Of a stretch of 5,217 nt of DNA, positions 1 through 3,148 are shown one piece after another. The position numbers and the translations under genes were made by a program. Every line of letters begins with the position of its first letter. Positions within the stretch are counted from its first letter, which is position 1. The notes under the pieces are model-generated. The model was not told the origin of the DNA, did no database searches, and saw only the letters and a list, made by a program, of their open reading frames with translations. The DNA is taken from NCBI GenBank assembly GCA_031289575.1, contig JAITPE010000181.1, positions 1-5,217 of the forward strand, given 5' to 3'. Source of the DNA: Spirochaetia bacterium. Lineage in GTDB: Bacteria > Spirochaetota > UBA4802 > UBA5550.

Positions 1-31
1 CCTGTCCGATGTTTCTTAACGGCCTTGGCAT
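1..31 (-). CDS. 5' end of a leftward gene, possibly an IS200/REP-associated (Y1) transposase; runs off the left edge
   Basis: Only ten codons are visible, reading MPRPLRNIGQ from an ATG at 31-29 on the minus strand. A strong Shine-Dalgarno, GGAGGA (complement of 34-40), lies about five bases before the start, so translation here is credible. N-termini of the type M-P-R-P-L-R are common in REP-associated tyrosine transposases (RAYT, Y1_Tnp/IS200-like family), whose HUH catalytic motif would come later and is outside the window. The NIGQ that follows is not diagnostic. An imperfect palindrome at 43-60 sits just upstream of the ribosome binding site. The neighbourhood (IS3 fragment, GC-rich hairpin) favours a mobile-element gene, but ten residues cannot prove a family; another small gene is possible. 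The start is well supported and the product is a guess. Confidence 0.35.
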   Translation of the reverse strand, partial: MPRPLRNIGQ

Positions 32-42
32 AATTTCCTCCA

Positions 43-60
43 AGACATAAATTAATGTCT
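43..60. repeat. 18-bp imperfect palindrome upstream of the leftward gene
   Basis: AGACAT (43-48) and ATGTCT (55-60) are perfect inverted arms; eight of nine base pairs match over the whole 18 bp. It lies three bases upstream of the Shine-Dalgarno of the minus-strand gene that starts at 31, so it would be in that gene's 5' leader or promoter. It could be an operator, an RNA hairpin that limits translation, or a transposase-recognised end. Only the symmetry is seen; the role is inferred. Confidence 0.5.
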
Positions 61-120
61 GAAAGATATACGAATTTCAACGGCGTTTGATTAAAAGATT
101 TTTGGATTTTTTTCTAAAAG

Positions 121-150
121 CGGCAAAAAAATTCATTTTTTGCCGTTTTT
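121..150 (+). terminator. Terminator-like AT-rich hairpin
   Basis: A perfect 10-bp stem pairs CGGCAAAAAA (121-130) with TTTTTTGCCG (136-145) around the five-base loop ATTCA, and is followed by TTTTT (146-150). In the plus direction it has the layout of a Rho-independent terminator, although only four of the ten pairs are G-C. The preceding AAAAG could extend the stem with the T run. On the minus strand the stem is followed by CTTTTA, a weaker U tract. No plus-strand gene that it would end is visible in the window, so it may be a leftover of a lost gene or an element boundary. Confidence 0.5.
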
Positions 151-359
151 AGCGGACTCTGCTCTATTTTTGGATGACATGGGAAGAAAACGGGCGAGGA
201 AGGACCCTTGCTCACCCCGGGGTCAGAGCAAGGGTCAGGCAGCAGCATGTTTCCGGCAGCAGAGATGGCGAGGCAGCGAAGATGGACGGCAAAAGGCGAA
301 ACCGGACGGAGCGAAGCGGAGGACGGTTTTGGCGGGGCGGCAAAAAGGGGGGTTGCCAT
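151..359. other. GC-rich, G-skewed intergenic tract with no recognisable gene
   Basis: Counting bases, 181-360 is about 63% G+C, against about 27% for 61-120. On the plus strand 241-360 holds roughly 51 G to 23 C. Small motifs recur: GGCAGCAG at 238-245 and 255-262, and CGGCAAAA at 287-294 and 338-345 (also in the hairpin at 121). Open frames exist on both strands, but none has a convincing ribosome binding site or recognisable protein sequence, and they are rich in Arg/Gly or Pro/Ser as expected of chance frames in biased DNA. The tract abuts the broken end of the IS3 orfA at 360. It is probably inserted or degenerate DNA; its origin is unknown. Confidence 0.6.
203..236. repeat. GC-rich palindrome with 11-bp perfect arms (REP-like)
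   Basis: GACCCTTGCTC (203-213) is the exact reverse complement of GAGCAAGGGTC (226-236). The 12 bases between them contain a second, perfect palindrome, ACCCCGGGGT (214-223), so the strand could fold into an almost continuous hairpin with a CA bulge. No T run follows on either strand, which argues against a terminator. Size and composition resemble REP/BIME-type elements, which are mobilised by RAYT transposases; a possible RAYT gene starts at 31. Whether it is repeated elsewhere in the genome cannot be seen here. Confidence 0.6.
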
Positions 360-467
360 ATTCGGGTGAGTACTGTAGAGGTTCGATATCTCATGGATCC
401 TCTTCTCTCCGCGTACGGCCTCTAACGCTATCTTTGCCTTAAACTGTGTATCATATTTTTTTCTCAT
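360..467 (-). pseudogene. Truncated IS3-family transposase OrfA (5' end only)
   Basis: From the ATG at 467 the protein starts MRKKYDTQFKAKIALEAVRG and continues EKRIHEISNLYSTHPN. This is the standard N-terminus of IS3-family OrfA (HTH_Tnp_1 type: first helices, then the Y-x-x-HPN recognition segment). An SD of GGGAGG about nine bases upstream supports the native start. Homology stops at about residue 36; where the family continues with an I-x-x-W-K/R helix, the frame instead runs into unrelated Pro/Ser-rich sequence encoded by the GC-rich tract and stops at 114-116. A full OrfA is usually 90-110 residues, so the apparent 117-residue chimera is of normal size only by accident. No transposase activity is expected, since the HTH is incomplete and OrfB is missing. 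Confidence 0.8.
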
Positions 468-560
468 AAAATAGTCCTCCCTTTGCCTTTTCCAAGGCTT
501 ACATTCCCACTTTATTTTAGCAAGTTTTTTGTCTTGCTTTCAGGGCTCAGTATACTCAGA
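360..560 (-). mobile_element. Remnant of the left part of an IS3-family insertion sequence
   Basis: The segment contains the start of an IS3-family orfA (467 to about 360) and, upstream on the minus strand, a leader with the ribosome binding site GGGAGG and an AAAATAAAGTGGGAATG stretch of the kind often found before IS3-type orfA genes. Going outward, a possible element end beginning TGAGCCCTGAAAG (minus strand, about 550-538) has the 5'-TG terminus typical of the family, but no partner inverted repeat or target duplication is visible, so the outer boundary is approximate. The rest of orfA, orfB (the DDE integrase) and the other end are absent. The element is non-autonomous and dead. Confidence 0.6.
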
Positions 561-611
561 CGAATTGCCCGCAAAGGCCGCGCAGAATAAACACCTGAAA
601 AGAGTTAAAAT

Positions 612-624
612 AATGCTCAGCATT
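612..624. promoter_or_regulatory. 13-bp perfect palindrome upstream of the cytochrome promoter
   Basis: AATGCT (612-617) and AGCATT (619-624) are perfect inverted arms around a single C. The one-base centre makes an RNA hairpin unlikely and suits a dimeric DNA-binding protein. The site ends 13 bases before the TTGACA at 638, a position used by upstream activators. It does not match the FNR consensus (TTGAT-N4-ATCAA). The role is inferred only from symmetry and place. Confidence 0.35.
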
Positions 625-637
625 CTTCAATTTTATG

Positions 638-666
638 TTGACAAATAGTAATGCAAGATATTTAAG
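638..666 (+). promoter_or_regulatory. Candidate promoter of the octaheme cytochrome operon
   Basis: A perfect sigma-70 type -35 box, TTGACA, lies at 638-643. The -10 region is poor: TATTTA at 659-664 (15-bp spacer) or TTTAAG at 661-666 (17-bp spacer). A good -35 with a weak -10 is common at regulated promoters. Transcription would begin near 670-675, giving a leader of about 95 nt before the ATG at 766. The 26-bp dyad at 661-686 overlaps the -10 and likely start site. Confidence 0.45.
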
Positions 667-686
667 TACGTTTAGACGCACTTAAA
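661..686. promoter_or_regulatory. 26-bp operator-like dyad over the -10/start region
   Basis: TTTAAGT (661-667) is the exact reverse complement of ACTTAAA (680-686), and inside these CGT (669-671) mirrors ACG (676-678); 11 of 13 pairs match about the centre at 673/674. It overlaps the candidate -10 and transcription start, the classic place for a repressor. It could also fold as a hairpin at the very 5' end of the transcript. I do not recognise it as FNR, NsrR, CRP or a Nar box. Confidence 0.45.
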
Positions 687-726
687 AGATAAATTTGCGC
701 TAAACCGCATTCTTAATAGGTATTTG

Positions 727-743
727 CCGCGTTGATAGCGCGG
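727..743 (+). promoter_or_regulatory. Small leader hairpin upstream of the cytochrome ribosome binding site
   Basis: CCGCG (727-731) can pair with CGCGG (739-743) around a seven-base loop, ending 11 bases before the AGGAGG. The right arm overlaps GCGGTT (740-745), which can pair instead with AACCGC (703-708), so two mutually exclusive folds are possible in the leader. The stems are short and there is no T run, so this is weak evidence for leader control and not a terminator. Confidence 0.2.
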
Positions 744-765
744 TTGTAAAACACAGGAGGAGAGC

Positions 766-2367
766 ATGAAACTAATCGGCGCTTCTTTCCTCATGATTCT
801 TGCTATGGCAGTGGCCGCGTCCGCGAAAAGCGTTGACCACTCCCAGTTCACAGAACTCAAGAGGAATTTTAACAGCCCGGAAGACGTAACAAGGGCATGT
901 CTTAGCTGCCACAATCTTGCCGGACAGGAGGTTATGAAAACTTCGCATTGGCTTTGGAGCAAACAAGCATCCAACTATCCGGGCAAAGAAAAACAGGCCG
1001 TTTCTGTCGGTAAAAAAAACTTAATCAGCAATTTCTTTCCGGGCATTGCCTCTAACGAGGCTGCTTGCACAAGCTGTCACATAGGCTACGGTTGGAGAGA
1101 TAATGGTTTTGATTTTACCAATGCTTCAAAAATTGATTGCCTCGTATGTCACGAGCAGAGCGGGAAATATGTAAAATCTCCCAACGGAGCCGGCTACCCG
1201 TCTGTAAATGAAACAAACTATCAGGCGGCCGCGCAAAGCGTTGCGAAGCCAAGCAGCGCTAACTGCGGACAATGTCATTTTAATTCACACGGTGAGGGAA
1301 GCGGTGTGCTTCGCGGAGATCTGGATAAGTCGCTTATTCAGACAAATTCCGGCAATATTGATATTCACATGTCGCCTGCCGGAAGAAAAATGGCGTGCGT
1401 TGATTGTCATGTTACCAAAAATCATGACATAAAAGGACGCGTTTATTCCGTATCAGCCGGCGGCAAAGACCGGATAAGCTGCGAGCAGTGCCATACAAGC
1501 AAGCCTCATACGCAAAAACGTTATATTGAAGAATCCACGCTTGTTGGCGAGGACGGTCATTACGATACCTTCAATTATCAGACTATGCTGTACGGAAGAG
1601 AGACGCCGGAAAATTCGTTCCTGCACCGCCTTCTTGATTCGCATTACAGCAAGGTTTCGTGTCAGGCTTGCCATATCGATCATTACGCCAAGCCCCGCAA
1701 AACAAGGCTTAGCTGGGACTGGTCAAAGGCCGGGCAAAAACCGGAAGATACATCAAAGATTAAAGACGCTGATGGAGACATTCTCTTTAGCGCGGACAAA
1801 GGACAGTTTACCTTGGGAAAGGATATTGCGCCGGAATACAGGCTGCTCGGCGGCAGGGTATCACATGTGCTTGCCGGAGACAAAATTGATCCGTCGAATG
1901 GACCGGTTCTGCTGAATCCCGTTACGGACGCCGAGACCGATGGAAAAATATGGCCGGTAAAAGTAATGAGAGCCAAGCAGCTCTATGACACAGAAACCAA
2001 GTTCCTTGTTATTCCAAAACTTTTCGGCGGAGCGGGCTCCGGAGCCTATTTCAGTGACCATGACTGGCAAAAGGCCGCGAGCGCGGGCATGAAGGCCGCC
2101 GGACTTGAATTTAGCGGAAAAACCGACTGGGTTGATACCGAGATGGTTCTGCCTATAAATCACATGGTCGGCAGCAAAAAAGCCGCTCTTGCCTGTGAAG
2201 ACTGCCACAGCCGGGACGGAAGGCTTGAAAATATTCAGGCCGGATGGGTTCCAGGACGCGACAGGAGCCTCTTCCTTGACATAGTTGGCATTCTCATGCT
2301 GCTTGGCGCGCTGGGCGGGGTTGCCTTCCATAGCTTCCTGCGTTATAAGTCAAAGAAGGGGGAATAG
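766..2367 (+). CDS. Octaheme c-type cytochrome, tetrathionate reductase (OTR) family, with C-terminal membrane anchor
   Basis: The 533-residue product is an exported multiheme cytochrome. The start is fixed by AGGAGG (755-760) five bases before the ATG and by a signal peptide (hydrophobic residues 3-17, likely cleavage after A-S-A, residue 20). Eight CxxCH motifs begin at C45, C101, C125, C167, C211, C239, C299 and C477. The K161-P-S-S-A-N-C-G-Q-C-H-F segment, the SWDWSKAG stretch (316-323) and the long domain between hemes 7 and 8 (with KIWPVKV, VIPKLFG and PINHM) match what I recall of this family. The Shewanella member reduces tetrathionate, nitrite and hydroxylamine in vitro and has a lysine-ligated active heme; K161 is a candidate equivalent. 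Unlike that soluble enzyme, this protein ends in a membrane helix (about 502-525, with H522) and a basic RYKSKK tail, placing the heme domain in the periplasm, tethered to the inner membrane. The cytochrome b gene follows three bases later. The true substrate is unknown. Confidence 0.9.
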   Translation: MKLIGASFLMILAMAVAASAKSVDHSQFTELKRNFNSPEDVTRACLSCHNLAGQEVMKTSHWLWSKQASNYPGKEKQAVSVGKKNLISNFFPGIASNEAACTSCHIGYGWRDNGFDFTNASKIDCLVCHEQSGKYVKSPNGAGYPSVNETNYQAAAQSVAKPSSANCGQCHFNSHGEGSGVLRGDLDKSLIQTNSGNIDIHMSPAGRKMACVDCHVTKNHDIKGRVYSVSAGGKDRISCEQCHTSKPHTQKRYIEESTLVGEDGHYDTFNYQTMLYGRETPENSFLHRLLDSHYSKVSCQACHIDHYAKPRKTRLSWDWSKAGQKPEDTSKIKDADGDILFSADKGQFTLGKDIAPEYRLLGGRVSHVLAGDKIDPSNGPVLLNPVTDAETDGKIWPVKVMRAKQLYDTETKFLVIPKLFGGAGSGAYFSDHDWQKAASAGMKAAGLEFSGKTDWVDTEMVLPINHMVGSKKAALACEDCHSRDGRLENIQAGWVPGRDRSLFLDIVGILMLLGALGGVAFHSFLRYKSKKGE

Positions 2368-2370
2368 TTA

Positions 2371-2979
2371 ATGAAACAAAAAGTATACATGTATCAAAAG
2401 TTTGAGCGGCTGTGGCATTGGCTTCAGGCTCTGCTGATTTTCTTTTTGGCCCTGACAGGGTTCGAAATACACGGCAGCTTTTCTCTCTTCGGCTACCAAA
2501 ACGCCGCGGTATGGCATACTTATGCTGGAATCGCCGAAGTCATTCTCTTTGCCTTCGGCGCCTTCTGGTTTTTTACAACCAGAATCTGGAAAGCTTATGT
2601 TCCGACAACAAAGGGACTTATTGACCAGATGATGTTCTACGCAAAGGGTATTTTCAATCATGAGCCGCATCCGTACAAAAAAACACCCGAGATGAAACTC
2701 AATCCATTGCAGAGATTAACGTATCTCGCGTTCGGATTTTTCATGATGCCTCTTATGATTATAACAGGCGTCATCTATGTCTTTGTAGTCGACGGAACAA
2801 TTGTGATTTCGCCCTTCTGGCTGTCGATTATTCACACATTCGGCGCCTTTCTTATTATTGCCTTTGTTATTACGCACATATATATGACCACAACCGGCCA
2901 TACTATACTTGCCGATACAAAAGCAATGATAACAGGCTACGAAGAATTGGACGATGAAGAGCATCATCACCACGGCTAA
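2371..2979 (+). CDS. Cytochrome b subunit (Ni-hydrogenase cytochrome b/b561-like), probable quinol dehydrogenase partner of the octaheme cytochrome
   Basis: This 202-residue protein has four predicted membrane helices (about 17-33, 44-69, 115-139, 150-172) with the N-terminus likely cytoplasmic. The opening Y-x-K-F-E-R-L-W-H16-W is typical of the di-heme b-type subunits of Ni,Fe-hydrogenases and related enzymes (Ni_hydr_CYTB type). H16, H49, H155 and H169 lie at or in helices 1, 2 and 4 and are the best heme b ligand candidates. The long basic loop between helices 2 and 3 (70-113) also fits. The start has an SD, AAGAAGGGGG, inside the end of the upstream gene, and the spacing of three bases implies translational coupling. 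By analogy with such modules it would pass electrons between the menaquinone pool and the periplasmic hemes; direction (quinol oxidation) is inferred. The C-terminus is a short acidic then His-rich tail, EELDDEEHHHHG, of unknown role. No hydrogenase gene is nearby. Confidence 0.85.
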   Translation: MKQKVYMYQKFERLWHWLQALLIFFLALTGFEIHGSFSLFGYQNAAVWHTYAGIAEVILFAFGAFWFFTTRIWKAYVPTTKGLIDQMMFYAKGIFNHEPHPYKKTPEMKLNPLQRLTYLAFGFFMMPLMIITGVIYVFVVDGTIVISPFWLSIIHTFGAFLIIAFVITHIYMTTTGHTILADTKAMITGYEELDDEEHHHHG

Positions 2980-3001
2980 GAAAAATTTTGCTTAAACATA
3001 T

Positions 3002-3034
3002 AAAAGGCGTCCCTGACGGGACGCCTTTTTATTT
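3002..3034 (+). terminator. Strong Rho-independent terminator of the cytochrome operon
   Basis: A perfect 12-bp stem pairs AAAAGGCGTCCC (3002-3013) with GGGACGCCTTTT (3018-3029) around TGAC, followed by a T-rich tail ending at 3034. It begins 22 bases after the stop codon of the cytochrome b gene and so closes the two-gene operon and separates it from plsB. The A run on the left arm gives a T run on the minus strand too, so it could work in both directions. Confidence 0.93.
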
Positions 3035-3071
3035 CCTGCCAAAGCAGCCCCCTTATGCGAAAGAAAATAGC

Positions 3072-3099
3072 TTGCATAGTATCAGGCGCTTTGTAATAT
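3072..3099 (+). promoter_or_regulatory. Possible promoter for plsB
   Basis: TTGCAT (3072-3077) and TAATAT (3094-3099) are separated by 16 bp; each matches the sigma-70 consensus at four of six positions. The pair lies between the cytochrome terminator and the plsB start, where a promoter is needed. Transcription would begin near 3106, giving a leader of about 43 nt that includes the two GGCATTTAA repeats. Confidence 0.35.
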
Positions 3100-3107
3100 G
3101 TGCGGTC

Positions 3108-3130
3108 GGCATTTAACGGCTGGCATTTAA
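3108..3130 (+). repeat. Two direct copies of GGCATTTAA before plsB
   Basis: GGCATTTAA occurs at 3108-3116 and 3122-3130, a 14-base period, just downstream of the possible promoter and 18 bases before the plsB start. A tandem binding site for a regulator is possible, but a 9-bp repeat could also be chance in this composition. Confidence 0.35.
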
Positions 3131-3148
3131 AATCAGGATATACAAAAA

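Noticed and set aside
1..33. Plus-strand frame ending in a TAA at 31-33 (PVRCFLTALA) as the tail of an upstream gene
   Set aside because: Ten residues with no recognisable family; the opposite strand has a start codon with a good ribosome binding site at the same place, which is better supported.
140..442. Two plus-strand frames of 83-100 codons in the GC-rich tract
   Set aside because: No ribosome binding site or recognisable protein; Arg/Gly-rich composition and overlap with the IS3 fragment fit chance frames.
114..467. A 117-codon minus-strand frame that could be taken as a complete OrfA
   Set aside because: Only the first 36 or so residues are OrfA-like; the rest is Pro/Ser-rich translation of a GC-rich tract and of the 121-145 hairpin, so it is a chimera of a truncated gene.
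1..765. CRISPR array, tRNA or attachment site in the non-coding zone
   Set aside because: No regularly spaced repeats, no cloverleaf-like sequence and no tRNA-like ends were seen on either strand.
766..2367. Assignment as hydroxylamine oxidoreductase or NrfA-type nitrite reductase
   Set aside because: There is no CxxCK motif and the heme count of eight excludes NrfA; the long domain between hemes 7 and 8 and the K-P-x-x-x-N-C-G-x-C-H segment fit the OTR family better than the HAO family.
2371..2979. Cytochrome b as part of a hydrogenase operon
   Set aside because: The gene is bounded by the octaheme gene and a strong terminator, and no hydrogenase subunit is present.
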